Shown: positions 1 to 9,112 of the stretch, one piece after another | How positions within the stretch are numbered: position 1 is the first letter of the stretch | Layout of the letters: each line of letters opens with the position of its first letter | Assembly (NCBI GenBank): GCA_030694935.1 | Contig: JAUYUA010000045.1 | Coordinates: 1-64,000, forward strand | Reading direction: 5' to 3' | Source of the DNA: Lutibacter sp. | Lineage (GTDB): Bacteria; Bacteroidota; Bacteroidia; Flavobacteriales; Flavobacteriaceae | Length of the DNA: 64,000 nt | Translations under genes and position numbers: made by a program | The notes under the pieces: generated by a model | The model's database searches: none | The model's input: only the letters and a program-made list of their open reading frames with translations | Told to the model about the DNA's origin: nothing

Positions 1-526
1 TTTTATCCAAAAAAAACTAATTAAGTTATTGACAACCAATTGTTTATAACTTGAAAAGACGCATAAATATTTGTTCAACTTCGTGAACTTTTATTAACTA
101 TTTTTGCGTGTCAGACTTTTCGGAGTGGACTCAATATTAAATATCAGAAGTTAAAAATTCTAAAATCGTAAATCCGTCACCCTGAGCGGTGGTTGCTGAG
201 CGAAGTCGAAGTAAGCCGAAGGGCGTAATTCATTTTGCGTATTCTATAATAAAAACCAAGTTAAAAATTATAGAAAAAAATTCAATCATAATTTGTATTT
301 AACCGCAAGGGACGCAAGGAAAAAAACGCAAAGTGCGCCATTTTTTTTTGGTTAACGTTTGATTACGCCATTTTTAAAATCGTAGGTCAAAAATCGTAAA
401 TAAATTTGCGTTAGGGGTTGCAGTGAAAACCTTTTTGCGCTTTTTTAGCGAAAAAAGTTTGGAACGAAAAACCCGACCCGCCAGCCAGGCGGGGAACGCC
501 CAAAATATCAGTCTGATTTTATGAAT
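1..526. other. Intergenic region with dispersed repeats
   Basis: No gene is supported here. Around 180-228 there is a CCCTGAGCG...GTCGAAG...GAAGGG repeat of the kind seen elsewhere in this window. Around 300-335 there is an AACCGCAAGG / CGCAAAG repeat related to those near 22750 and 24898. Around 415-495 lies a diverged copy of the GC-richer element found at 24.7 and 32.9 kb (it ends CGGGGAACGCCC). A TATTTTTG promoter-like box at 99-106 on the plus strand has no gene behind it. Confidence 0.5.
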
Positions 527-1504
527 TTATTTGTGACGTAATCTATTGTAAATTGGAATTAACAAAAAGGAAAGTCCGCCAAAAATAATCACCATTAAAG
601 TTTGTGCGGTCCACATAATCCAGCCGAAAGCGCGTGCGGGATTGTCTTCAATATGGTACAAAATAAGCGCGCTTGCCACAAAAACGGGATAGGTTCCCAA
701 GCCGCCATTGGTGAGTGCCATACTAAAACCGCCCACTACAAAAGCCACAATAATGGCCGCAAAAGGGAGGTTTGTGGTTTCGGGCAGGGCAAAAGTTACC
801 GAGTAAAACATAAGCAAATACATTAGCCAAATAAAAATGGTGTGAAAAATAAACGGCCATTTTTTTCTCATGGTAATGATGCTTTTTATGCCGTCAATCA
901 ATCCTTTTATGAAGGTAAATATTTTTACGATAAATGGATGCGTTGATTTTTTAAGGAAATAATAGGTTGCAATTCCTAAAAGCGGGAACACCACCAAAAT
1001 CGCTATTTTTAGATAAATGCTGCTTTCTTCATCTTCTTTAAACAGGTAGCTGCCCATTAATTCGGTTTGTAAAAAAAAGGCGACTCCTGTTATTGAAAAC
1101 AGCATGATGACATCGGCAACGCGCTCTGCAACGATGGTTCCTATGGCTTTTTCAAAAGGAATATTTTCATACTTTTTTATGGTTGCCGCACGTGCAATTT
1201 CTCCTGATCGCGGAATGAATAAATTAAGTAAATAGGCTATTAAAACTGCCATAACGCTGTTTGCAAACCGTGGTTTGTAGCCTAAAGGCTCCAATAAAAA
1301 TTGCCAGCGATAGGCGCGTGACAAATGACTTAAAATTCCAAAAAATATGGACAACGCCACCCACCAATAATTGGCTGTTTGAAAGGATGTTTTAATGGAT
1401 TGAATGTCTGCCGGCGATAATTTTGATATGGAATACCAAATTAAAAAAACTCCCAAGGCTATTGGGAGTGTGATATAACTAATTTTTTTTAATCTGTTGG
1501 TCAA
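527..1504 (-). CDS. Lysylphosphatidylglycerol synthase-type transmembrane (flippase-like) protein
   Basis: A 325-residue integral membrane protein with about eight hydrophobic segments. It resembles the UPF0104 family, which is the membrane half of MprF-type lipid flippases. The conserved core is visible: LLNLFIPRSGEIARAATI near residue 95 and the GGFSMALTNGGLGTYP glycine-rich stretch near 260. There is no soluble aminoacyl-transferase domain, so it is the stand-alone short form that probably moves or binds a lipid in the inner membrane. It begins 1 base after the panD stop on the same strand, so it is probably co-transcribed with panD. The substrate is unknown. Confidence 0.8.
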   Translation of the reverse strand: MTNRLKKISYITLPIALGVFLIWYSISKLSPADIQSIKTSFQTANYWWVALSIFFGILSHLSRAYRWQFLLEPLGYKPRFANSVMAVLIAYLLNLFIPRSGEIARAATIKKYENIPFEKAIGTIVAERVADVIMLFSITGVAFFLQTELMGSYLFKEDEESSIYLKIAILVVFPLLGIATYYFLKKSTHPFIVKIFTFIKGLIDGIKSIITMRKKWPFIFHTIFIWLMYLLMFYSVTFALPETTNLPFAAIIVAFVVGGFSMALTNGGLGTYPVFVASALILYHIEDNPARAFGWIMWTAQTLMVIIFGGLSFLLIPIYNRLRHK

Positions 1505-1505
1505 T

Positions 1506-1856
1506 TTATGTTAACGTATTGTCGTTTTCGTTGGGGAAAATTAACGTTGGTTTAAATAATTTCGCTTTTTCAAAATCCATGATGCCGTAGGAAATAATGA
1601 TAATGATATCGCCTTTGGCAACCCTTCTTGCTGCTGGGCCGTTTAAGGTAATTTCTCCGCTTTTTCTTGGGCCCGGAATTACGTAAGTTTCAAGGCGTTC
1701 GCCATTGTTAATGTTAACAATGTGAACTTTTTCGCCTTGTATAATATTTGAGGCGTCCATTAAATCTTCATCAATAGTAATGCTGCCAATATAATTTAAA
1801 TCGGCGCCGGTAACTTTTACCCTGTGAATTTTTGATTTTACAACTTGTATTTGCAT
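1506..1856 (-). CDS. panD: Aspartate 1-decarboxylase precursor
   Basis: PanD makes beta-alanine from aspartate for pantothenate and CoA synthesis. The 116-residue length is normal. The self-cleavage site Gly24-Ser25 is present in NYIGSITID; Ser25 becomes the pyruvoyl cofactor. The conserved NGAAR-like region appears as [13 protein letters not shown], followed by IIIISYG. It lies downstream of panC on the same strand but has its own promoter immediately before the ATG (see 1861-1891), which suggests a leaderless mRNA. The membrane protein gene follows after 1 base. Confidence 0.95.
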   Translation of the reverse strand: MQIQVVKSKIHRVKVTGADLNYIGSITIDEDLMDASNIIQGEKVHIVNINNGERLETYVIPGPRKSGEITLNGPAARRVAKGDIIIIISYGIMDFEKAKLFKPTLIFPNENDNTLT

Positions 1857-1860
1857 AGTG

Positions 1861-1891
1861 CAAAATTAATGATTTTGAATTGATCTGTCAA
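1861..1891 (-). promoter_or_regulatory. panD promoter (TTG-N20-TAATTTTG)
   Basis: On the minus strand a TTG (1891-1889) is separated by 20 bases from TAATTTTG (1868-1861), matching the Bacteroidetes sigma-A consensus TTG/TAnnTTTG. The final G is only 4 bases before the A of the panD ATG at 1856, so the predicted transcription start falls on or next to the start codon. Confidence 0.65.
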
Positions 1892-1894
1892 TAT

Positions 1895-2734
1895 TTATAA
1901 ACCAATATTATCTATCAGCCTTATTTTTCCTGCAAAAACGGCGATAAAAGCGCGATATTTCTTTGTTGGATTTTTGGTTTCAACAGGCAAAAGCGTTTCT
2001 TCATCGGCAATTTCAACATATTCTAAGGTGAATAAAGGGTGATTTTTAAATTCATTTTCAACCCATTTCAACACTTCAGAAGCATTTTTTGTGCCAAATT
2101 TAATCTTGGCTTTTTTTAATGTTTCATAAATAAAAGGCGCTGCTTCGCGTTGTGCTTCTGTAAGTCTGGCATTTCGCGAACTCATTGCCAACCCGTCTTT
2201 TTCTCTGTGAATTGGGCAGGAAATAATTTGAAAGGGCAGGTTCTTTTTTTCCACCATTTTGCGAATAATCTGGATTTGCTGATAGTCTTTTTCCCCAAAA
2301 TAGGCTTTATGGGGTTTCACAATCTCAAACAATCGTTCAACAATAGTGCCCACGCCGTTAAAATGGCCAGCCCTAAATTTTCCTTCCATTTGAAATTCCA
2401 ATCCGTCAAAATCAAAGGATTTTGACTGAATATTATCCGCATAAATTTCTTCGGGAGTTGGAGTAAAAACAATGTCGCAATTAAAAGATTTTAAAAGTGA
2501 AAGGTCTTTTTCAATCGTTTTTGGATAATTTATCAAATCATCGGCATTATCAAACTGAGTTGGGTTCACAAATATGCTCACAACCACAATATCATTCTCT
2601 TTTTTTGCCATTTCCACAAGTGATAAATGTCCTTCGTGAAGAGCGCCCATTGTTGGCACAAAGCCAATAGTAGCGCCGTTTTTAAGCGATTTTATTTCTT
2701 GTTTAAGCGATTTTATTTCGGTAATAACCAACAT
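1895..2734 (-). CDS. panC: Pantothenate synthetase
   Basis: PanC joins pantoate and beta-alanine using ATP. At 279 residues the length is normal. The HIGH-like nucleotide-binding motif PTMGALHEGHLSL is near residue 27, and VSIFVNPTQF, YFGEKDYQQ and AMSSRNARL follow in the expected order. The N-terminus carries a tandem heptad (EIKSLKQ EIKSLKN) made by a 21-bp direct duplication in the DNA (2681-2698 and 2702-2719). The gene faces away from the glycogen-synthase-like gene and precedes panD. Confidence 0.95.
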   Translation of the reverse strand: MLVITEIKSLKQEIKSLKNGATIGFVPTMGALHEGHLSLVEMAKKENDIVVVSIFVNPTQFDNADDLINYPKTIEKDLSLLKSFNCDIVFTPTPEEIYADNIQSKSFDFDGLEFQMEGKFRAGHFNGVGTIVERLFEIVKPHKAYFGEKDYQQIQIIRKMVEKKNLPFQIISCPIHREKDGLAMSSRNARLTEAQREAAPFIYETLKKAKIKFGTKNASEVLKWVENEFKNHPLFTLEYVEIADEETLLPVETKNPTKKYRAFIAVFAGKIRLIDNIGL

Positions 2735-2806
2735 AACGTATTTGTTAATTAACGTTAAAAGCGTGCAAACTTACATTTTTCAAGCTAAATTCTACATTAA
2801 TTTTCG

Positions 2807-2814
2807 TAATTTTG
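2807..2814 (+). promoter_or_regulatory. -7 element TAATTTTG for the glgA-like/DUF4270/glmS unit
   Basis: TAATTTTG ends 30 bases before the ATG at 2844. No convincing upstream TTG was found. Its position argues against any start codon upstream of 2844 and supports the shorter protein. Confidence 0.5.
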
Positions 2815-2843
2815 CATATATTTTAAAAATAAGAGTTGATTTT

Positions 2844-3653
2844 ATGAAAGATAAGAGAGTATTGATTGTTTCTTCAGAAGTTGTTCCCTATTTACCTGAA
2901 AATGAATTGTCAACAACCTCGTTTGAAACAGCAAAAATGATTCATGGCAACGGTGGGCAAACAAGAATTTTTATGCCGCGTTTCGGACTGATCAATGAAA
3001 GAAGACATCAACTCCACGAAGTGATTCGTTTGTCGGGTATGAATCTGGTAATCAATGATATGGACATGCCTTTAATTATCAAGGTTGCTTCAATTCCAAA
3101 GGAAAGAATGCAGGTTTATTTCATTGATAATGATGAATATTTTAAAAGAAAAGCGTTGTTTTCTGATGAAGACAATAATTTATTTGAGGACAATGACGAA
3201 CGCGCCATATTTTTTGCAAAAGGGGTGGTTGAAACCGTAAAAAAATTAAATTGGTCGCCCGATATTATTCACGTTAATGGATGGATGGCTTCACTTTTGC
3301 CATTATACATTAAAGAATATTATAAAAACGACCCATTATTTTCAAACAGCAAAATAGTGACTTCCTTATATAATAACGGTTTTGAAGGTACGTTAAATGA
3401 CAAGTTTTTTGACAAGATCAAGTTTGATAATATCAACGAGTCTAAATTTAATTCAATCTCCAACCCAACTTACACCAATATTTTGATTAATGCCATTGAA
3501 AATTCAGATGCGGTTATTAAAGCAAGCGAGCAACTTCCAAGTGATTTGCTCGATTATTTAAAAACCTGCGATAAACCTGTATTGGATTATTTTCCAATCA
3601 GTGAATTTGACAGTGCCTACACCAATTTTTACTTAACTAAAGTTTTATTATAA
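2844..3653 (+). CDS. Glycogen/starch synthase catalytic-domain-like protein
   Basis: The 269-residue product resembles only the N-terminal GT5 half of glycogen synthase (RVLIVSSEVVPY at the start; PDIIHVNGWMASLLPLYI near residue 140). The C-terminal Rossmann half is absent, and the ADP-glucose-binding KTGGL motif is replaced (NELSTTSF), so it is probably not a classical synthase. The start at 2844 is chosen because a promoter-like TAATTTTG lies just upstream and the sequence before it is not conserved-looking. It is followed after 18 bases by the DUF4270 lipoprotein and then glmS, so this is probably one operon. Its function is unknown. Confidence 0.75.
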   Translation: MKDKRVLIVSSEVVPYLPENELSTTSFETAKMIHGNGGQTRIFMPRFGLINERRHQLHEVIRLSGMNLVINDMDMPLIIKVASIPKERMQVYFIDNDEYFKRKALFSDEDNNLFEDNDERAIFFAKGVVETVKKLNWSPDIIHVNGWMASLLPLYIKEYYKNDPLFSNSKIVTSLYNNGFEGTLNDKFFDKIKFDNINESKFNSISNPTYTNILINAIENSDAVIKASEQLPSDLLDYLKTCDKPVLDYFPISEFDSAYTNFYLTKVLL

Positions 3654-3671
3654 AAAATCCAACATTTATAT

Positions 3672-5207
3672 ATGGCAATTAAAGTTGTAAATGCTTTAAA
3701 ATACTTAGGGCTATTCTCAATCGTTTTTTTTACTATCATTTCGTGCGAAAAGGAAATTGAAAGTATTGGCGTTAACCTGGTTAACAATAATAATTTTAGC
3801 ACAGACAAACAAATAACAGAAGTTACAGCGGCTAATAAAAACATCGCCAAAGTGCCTGCCAGTGGGGTTTCACAATATTTATTGGGTGTTTATTCCGATA
3901 ACGAATTTGGGACATTAAAAGGATCCATTGTGTCGCAATTAAACCTTCCTGTTATAGGCGATGCTTATGATTATGGCACAAATTACGGGATAGATTCCGT
4001 TTTAATGATTATTCCATACCAAGCTACCAAATCGGCTGAAAAATATACTGACGGAAAACCTAAATTTTCTATTGATTCCGTATTTGGCGATGCTAACATT
4101 GAATTTAAATTGGGCATTTACGAACTGAAAACATACTTAAACACTTTAGATCCTGTTGATCCTTCAAAACCTGCCATTTATTATTCTGACAAGGAATTTC
4201 AAAAAGGGGATACGCCTTTTTATTCTGGAAACTTCAAAGTCAATGCAAATGATACGGTTGCTTACGTAAAAAGATATATGCCCAACGGAATTACATCTTA
4301 TGATATTGACACCATTAAACAGACAGATTTAAGCCCGAGCATTAAAATTCCTTTAAATGAAAATTTAATTAAGCAAATTTTTGTGGACAATGCCGCCGGA
4401 GCAGAGTTTCAGTCGCTTGATAATTTTCAGCGTTATTTTAGAGGTTTTTACATTGAAGCAGAAGCCTTGACATCCAATAATTCTCATTTGGTTTCATTGG
4501 ATATGGCAAATGCAAAAACGATTATTTATTATTCAAAAGATGAAGACGAAGGCGCAACGGTTGATTTAAACGGAAATAAAATTAACGGCGAATTGGGTGT
4601 TAGAACCAAGCACAATTTTGAATTTGCGTTTGGCACCATAAAATCAAATGTGTTAAAAAGAGACGATACAGCTCCGCACCAAAGCGGCGAAGACAGGTTA
4701 TATGTCCAAGGCGCTGCTGGTTCAATTGCAACTATAGATTTGTTTAAAAATGAAGATATAAACGATTTGCAAAAAAATAATTGGCTGATCAATGATGCAA
4801 GCTTAATTTTTTACGTTGATCAAAATGCGGCAAGCAACATCGCTCCTGAGCAATTATTTATTTACAATTATGAAGATAATGAGCAGATTACGGATGTAAT
4901 GACCGAAGGATTGTTTGCTGTTGGAGGCTTATTGGAAAAAGATGCCGACGGAAAACCTTACCGTTATGTGTTTAAAATTACGGATTACATATCCAATTTG
5001 TTAAGTGTAAATGCACCAACAGACTTAGAGAAAAAAACAATAGGTATAAAAGTTTATAACCCCTCTGACACTCCTTTAGCTATTGATGATGTAAAAATCA
5101 GAGAATATAGCTGGACACCAAAAGGCGTTGTGTTGTATGGACAAGACCCTAGTTTTGGCGATAAAAGAGTAAAACTTGAAATATCTTATACGAAAATAAA
5201 TAATTAA
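3672..5207 (+). CDS. DUF4270 family lipoprotein
   Basis: A 511-residue protein with a lipoprotein signal (hydrophobic residues 9-24, then a lipobox ending at Cys25: TIISCEKE). The body is rich in beta strands, as in the Bacteroidetes DUF4270 family, with the typical segments YLLGVYSDNEFGTLKGSIVSQL and DSVLMIIPY. It is predicted to be anchored in the cell envelope; its function is not known. It is sandwiched between the glgA-like gene and glmS with an 11-base gap to glmS. Confidence 0.85.
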   Translation: MAIKVVNALKYLGLFSIVFFTIISCEKEIESIGVNLVNNNNFSTDKQITEVTAANKNIAKVPASGVSQYLLGVYSDNEFGTLKGSIVSQLNLPVIGDAYDYGTNYGIDSVLMIIPYQATKSAEKYTDGKPKFSIDSVFGDANIEFKLGIYELKTYLNTLDPVDPSKPAIYYSDKEFQKGDTPFYSGNFKVNANDTVAYVKRYMPNGITSYDIDTIKQTDLSPSIKIPLNENLIKQIFVDNAAGAEFQSLDNFQRYFRGFYIEAEALTSNNSHLVSLDMANAKTIIYYSKDEDEGATVDLNGNKINGELGVRTKHNFEFAFGTIKSNVLKRDDTAPHQSGEDRLYVQGAAGSIATIDLFKNEDINDLQKNNWLINDASLIFYVDQNAASNIAPEQLFIYNYEDNEQITDVMTEGLFAVGGLLEKDADGKPYRYVFKITDYISNLLSVNAPTDLEKKTIGIKVYNPSDTPLAIDDVKIREYSWTPKGVVLYGQDPSFGDKRVKLEISYTKINN

Positions 5208-5217
5208 TAAAAATTGT

Positions 5218-7068
5218 ATGTGTGGAATTGCTGGATATTTAGGATTTAGGAAAGCTTACCCAATAGTAATTAACGGGTTACAGCGATTGGAATATAGAGG
5301 TTATGACAGTGCAGGAGTTGTATTGGTCGACGGCAATGAAATGAGCCTTTATAAAACAAAAGGAAAAGTTTCTGATTTAAAAAAAATCATGAAACAAAAC
5401 AATGTTGAAGGAAATTTGGCTTTGGGCCACACGCGTTGGGCCACTCACGGCGTGCCGAACGATGAAAACTCTCACCCGCATCTTTCAAATTCAGGAAATT
5501 TAGTCATCGTCCATAATGGAATTATAGAAAACTATGACACCATAAAAAAAGAACTGATCACTAGAGGTTATACTTTTAAAAGCGACACAGATACCGAGGT
5601 TTTAATCAATTTAATAGAGGAAGTTAAAATAAAAAATAACTGCAAATTGGGGTATGCGGTTCAAATGGCGCTGACCAGCGTAGTTGGAGCTTATGCCATT
5701 GCTGTTTTTGATATTTCAAAACCCAATGAAATTATTGTTGCAAAATTAGGAAGTCCGATTGCCATTGGAATTGGAGAAAATAATTCAGAATTTTTTGTTG
5801 CTTCAGATGCATCGCCTTTTATAGAGTATACCCGAAATGCCATCTATTTAGAAGATGAAGAAATGGCAATCATTAAATTGGGAGAAGAAATCAGGATCCG
5901 AAAAATTCAAGACAATGCAGAGGTTGTGCCCGAGATCCAGCAATTAAAACTTAATCTGGAGCAAATTGAAAAAGGTGGGTATGATCATTTTATGCTCAAG
6001 GAAATACACGAACAGCCACAATCTATTGTTGATGCTTACAGAGGCCGACTTTTAGCTTCTACAGGTATGATAAAAATGGGAAGTGTTGACAATAACATTT
6101 CAAGATTTCTGAATGCAAACCGTATTGTAATTGTGGCTTGCGGAACTTCATGGCATGCAGGTTTGGTTGCCGAATATTTGTTTGAAGATTTGGCGCGTAT
6201 TCCTGTTGAAGTTGAATATGCCTCAGAATTTAGATACCGGAATCCAATCATCAATAAAGATGATATTGTCATCGCAATTTCACAATCAGGTGAAACTGCT
6301 GATACGTTAGCTGCAGTGAAATTGGCAAAATCAAAAGGCGCTTTTGTTTTTGGCGTTTGTAATGTTGTTGGTTCTTCCATCGCAAGAGAAACGGATACCG
6401 GTGCTTACACGCATGCCGGGCCAGAAATTGGCGTGGCTTCAACAAAAGCTTTTACCACACAAATCACTGTGCTTGCTTTAATTGCACTAAAACTGGGTAA
6501 TTTAAAAGGAGAGCTTTCTAATTCCATGTATAACCATTATATCCAGGAAATGAGCTTAATTCCGGCCAAAGTGGAAGAGGTTTTAAAAATGGATAAAGAA
6601 ATTGAAAAAATTGCCGCAATTTATAAAGATGCGCCAAATTGTTTGTATTTAGGACGTGGATTTAATTTCCCTGTGGCGCTGGAAGGCGCTTTAAAATTAA
6701 AGGAAATTTCTTACATCCATGCAGAAGGTTATCCTGCTGCTGAAATGAAACACGGACCAATCGCGCTTATTGATGAACATATGCCGGTGATTGTTATTGC
6801 AACCAAAAAGGGTCATTATGACAAAGTGGTGAGTAACATTCAAGAAATAAAAGCGCGTAACGGCAAAATTATTGCAATTGTTACCAAAGGCGATACCATA
6901 GTGAGAGAAATTGCAGACCATGTGATTGAAATTCCTGAAACTGAAGAAGCTTTTACACCGCTTTTATCTACAATACCATTGCAATTGTTATCTTATTATA
7001 TCGCTGTAATGCGAGGTTGTAATGTGGATCAGCCAAGAAATTTGGCGAAGTCTGTAACTGTGGAGTAG
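5218..7068 (+). CDS. glmS: Glutamine--fructose-6-phosphate aminotransferase (isomerizing)
   Basis: GlmS makes glucosamine-6-phosphate, the first step of UDP-GlcNAc synthesis for peptidoglycan and LPS. The 616-residue protein starts MCGIAGYLG, so Cys2 becomes the N-terminal nucleophile of the glutaminase domain; RLEYRGYDSAG and GHTRWATHG follow. Two SIS sugar-isomerase domains come next (AISQSGETADT; YLGRGFNFPVALEGALKLKE). The conserved end NLAKSVTVE is intact. A strong terminator follows at 7127-7153. No glmS-ribozyme-like leader is seen, as expected outside Firmicutes. Confidence 0.97.
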   Translation: MCGIAGYLGFRKAYPIVINGLQRLEYRGYDSAGVVLVDGNEMSLYKTKGKVSDLKKIMKQNNVEGNLALGHTRWATHGVPNDENSHPHLSNSGNLVIVHNGIIENYDTIKKELITRGYTFKSDTDTEVLINLIEEVKIKNNCKLGYAVQMALTSVVGAYAIAVFDISKPNEIIVAKLGSPIAIGIGENNSEFFVASDASPFIEYTRNAIYLEDEEMAIIKLGEEIRIRKIQDNAEVVPEIQQLKLNLEQIEKGGYDHFMLKEIHEQPQSIVDAYRGRLLASTGMIKMGSVDNNISRFLNANRIVIVACGTSWHAGLVAEYLFEDLARIPVEVEYASEFRYRNPIINKDDIVIAISQSGETADTLAAVKLAKSKGAFVFGVCNVVGSSIARETDTGAYTHAGPEIGVASTKAFTTQITVLALIALKLGNLKGELSNSMYNHYIQEMSLIPAKVEEVLKMDKEIEKIAAIYKDAPNCLYLGRGFNFPVALEGALKLKEISYIHAEGYPAAEMKHGPIALIDEHMPVIVIATKKGHYDKVVSNIQEIKARNGKIIAIVTKGDTIVREIADHVIEIPETEEAFTPLLSTIPLQLLSYYIAVMRGCNVDQPRNLAKSVTVE

Positions 7069-7126
7069 TCAGGGAAAAATTCAAATAAATTGATTTTTTA
7101 AATCACTTATTGCATAAAACAATATT

Positions 7127-7153
7127 AGGGTTCGCATGCGGAACCCTTTTTTA
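7127..7153 (+). terminator. Rho-independent terminator after glmS
   Basis: AGGGTTC and GGAACCCT form a stem around GCATGC and are followed by a run of six T. Confidence 0.85.
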
Positions 7154-7242
7154 TTTTCAAGAAACACTGAAATTTTTAATAGACAATCTATTTATATTCT
7201 ATTTAAATTAAAGCAGGATTTTTCGAACATAAATTTTAATAA

Positions 7243-7857
7243 TTATTCGGTTAAAGAGTCATGCACCATAGAGTGATTTCCATCATTCCATACAGTTAAT
7301 ATATCGGTTGCAATCTGGGCGCCACTGCCAGCCGCAATGGCAAACTGACTTCTCCATCCCGCCAAAACACCTGCAACGTATATTCCTTCAGCAACCAAAT
7401 GGTTGTTATTTTTTAGCATCACACGTTCTTTTTGCGGAGGTAAACTGTGGTGCGGAATCACATATTGCATCAATCCTTCAATGCTAAAAAGATTTGACGG
7501 ACCAACAGCCACAACGATTGTGCGAGTTTTATAATTATTTTTATTGGTAAAAACCTTAAAATTTGGGAATTCACCTTCAATTTTAGTCACCTTTTCATTG
7601 TCGATTTGTACAACGTGAGGATATAATTCAGAAAGTTGTTTTAATCCATCTTTCAACACATCACTTCCTTTGGTTCCTTTTTTAAATCCCAATACATTGT
7701 TGAGAATGGCCTCGTTTAAGGCCGAACTTTTTTGGTGCGTGACAATCCCAATTTTTTTGTTTTCGGCAAATGGCTTGTGAACAGCCGAGCCTAAAATGAG
7801 TGCGCACGACAGTCCTGCTGCGCTTCCGCCTATGATTAAAACCTCTAATGCGTCCAT
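7243..7857 (-). CDS. Short FAD-dependent oxidoreductase, thioredoxin-reductase-like
   Basis: The 204-residue protein has the FAD-binding Rossmann start (VLIIGGSAAGLSCALIL, residues 6-22) and the C-terminal FAD motif EGIYVAGVLAGWRSQFAIAAGSGAQIA. These two ends match the pyridine nucleotide-disulfide oxidoreductases, but the central NADPH domain and the redox CxxC of thioredoxin reductase are missing (family length about 300). It could be a genuine short family or an internally deleted relative; the frame is open throughout. It lies 10 bases downstream of MarC on the same strand. Confidence 0.7.
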   Translation of the reverse strand: MDALEVLIIGGSAAGLSCALILGSAVHKPFAENKKIGIVTHQKSSALNEAILNNVLGFKKGTKGSDVLKDGLKQLSELYPHVVQIDNEKVTKIEGEFPNFKVFTNKNNYKTRTIVVAVGPSNLFSIEGLMQYVIPHHSLPPQKERVMLKNNNHLVAEGIYVAGVLAGWRSQFAIAAGSGAQIATDILTVWNDGNHSMVHDSLTE

Positions 7858-7867
7858 ATTTAAGAAT

Positions 7868-8452
7868 TTAATTTTGAAATAATCCCTGTATGTTTGAAGT
7901 GAACAGTTTTACGGCAATCGCCAAAAGCACCACGCCAAACACTTTTCTGATAATATTGATCCCGTTTTTACCTATGACTTTTTCAATTTTTACCGAAGTT
8001 TTAAGCACAATATATAAAAATATGGTGTTTATGACAATGGCAATTACAATGTTTATGGTAGAAAACTCAGCCCTTAAAGACAATAAGGTTGTTAAACTTC
8101 CAGGGCCGGCCAACAACGGAAACGCCAATGGAAAAATAGACACTGTTTTGGCGTTTGTTTCTTCTTCTTTGTAAAGTGAAATTCCCAAAATCATTTCCAA
8201 CGCTAAAAAAAACAGGATAAATGAACCCGCAACGGCAAAAGAATTCACATCAATGCCAATTAAATTTAAGATGCTTTTCCCCAAAAACAAAAAAGCAATC
8301 ATAATAACAGCGGCAACTATTGAGGCTTTTCCTGAGTGAAGGTGGCCAAATTTTACGCGTAAATCAATAATGATTGGAATACTGCCAATAATGTCAATCA
8401 CCGCAAACAACACCATTGTGGCGGTAACTATTTCCTTAAAATTTATTTCCAT
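7868..8452 (-). CDS. MarC family integral membrane protein
   Basis: A 194-residue protein with six hydrophobic segments and the MarC features FAVIDIIGSIPIII near the N-terminus and FPLAFPLLAGPGSLTTLLSL in the middle. The family is conserved but its transport function is unproven. An open frame extends further 5' to 8551, but a good promoter (8477-8510) lies inside that extension, so I start at the ATG at 8452 (an adjacent ATG at 8455 is possible). Confidence 0.85.
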   Translation of the reverse strand: MEINFKEIVTATMVLFAVIDIIGSIPIIIDLRVKFGHLHSGKASIVAAVIMIAFLFLGKSILNLIGIDVNSFAVAGSFILFFLALEMILGISLYKEEETNAKTVSIFPLAFPLLAGPGSLTTLLSLRAEFSTINIVIAIVINTIFLYIVLKTSVKIEKVIGKNGINIIRKVFGVVLLAIAVKLFTSNIQGLFQN

Positions 8453-8476
8453 CATCTGCTTTTTATAAAAGATTGG

Positions 8477-8510
8477 CAAAAGTATCCAATCAAAAATTGA
8501 TTTATAACAA
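8477..8510 (-). promoter_or_regulatory. marC promoter (TTG-N23-TACTTTTG)
   Basis: On the minus strand a TTG at 8510-8508 is followed after 23 bases by TACTTTTG (8484-8477). It gives a leader of about 18 bases to the ATG at 8452. Confidence 0.5.
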
Positions 8511-8530
8511 AAGTAATGTAAAAAAATAGT

Positions 8531-8538
8531 TATTTTTG
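8531..8538 (+). promoter_or_regulatory. -7 element TATTTTTG directly before the DUF3109 gene
   Basis: TATTTTTG ends 4 bases before the ATG at 8543. The next in-frame ATG is nearly 50 codons later and beyond conserved cysteines, so the transcript is probably leaderless. Confidence 0.5.
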
Positions 8539-8542
8539 CCGA

Positions 8543-9112
8543 ATGTTTCAATTAGGAAAAACCATAGTTTCAGAAGAGATTATAGAGAAAGATTTCGTCT
8601 GTAATTTATCGGCCTGCAAAGGCAAATGTTGTATTGACGGAGAAGCCGGTGCGCCGCTAGATGAAGATGAATTGTTGATACTTATGGATATTTATCCGAA
8701 AGTGAAGCCTTTTTTAAGGCAAGAAGGAATTGAAGCCATTGAAGACCAGGGTCTTTTTACGATGGATGAAGGTGAATATGAAACCACTTTAATTGACGGC
8801 AAGGATTGCGCCTATTCTATATTTGATGCAAATAATACCGTTAAATGCGGCATCGAAGAAGCATACAATCAAGGCGCCATTGATTGGAAAAAACCAATTT
8901 CCTGTCATTTATACCCAATCCGAATTACAGAATACAGCGAATTTTCAGCAGTAAATTACCACAAATGGCCAATTTGTGACGATGCCTGTACATTAGGCGC
9001 AGCTTTACAAGTGCCTGTTTACAAATTTGTGAAAGAAGCATTAATCAGAAAATTTGGCGAAGATTGGTATATGGAATTGGAAAAAATTGCCAAAAACCAT
9101 GTAAAGCAATAA
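8543..9112 (+). CDS. DUF3109 family cysteine-rich protein
   Basis: A 189-residue protein with the DUF3109 / YkgJ-like cysteine pattern: CNLSACKGKCCIDGEAGAPL near residue 20, a second cluster with CGIEEAY and SCHLYPIR near residues 110-130, and CDDACTLG near 150. The cysteines suggest a metal or Fe-S site, but the function is unknown in the family. It is divergent from marC and precedes the nrdB region. Confidence 0.85.
   Translation: MFQLGKTIVSEEIIEKDFVCNLSACKGKCCIDGEAGAPLDEDELLILMDIYPKVKPFLRQEGIEAIEDQGLFTMDEGEYETTLIDGKDCAYSIFDANNTVKCGIEEAYNQGAIDWKKPISCHLYPIRITEYSEFSAVNYHKWPICDDACTLGAALQVPVYKFVKEALIRKFGEDWYMELEKIAKNHVKQ

Noticed and set aside
2742-2843. Longer N-terminus for the glycogen-synthase-like protein
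   Set aside because: A promoter -7 box lies inside it and the added residues do not look like the family.
7069-7242. glmS ribozyme or riboswitch near glmS
   Set aside because: The gene's 5' side has only an 11-base gap from the previous gene, and the 3' hairpin is an ordinary terminator.
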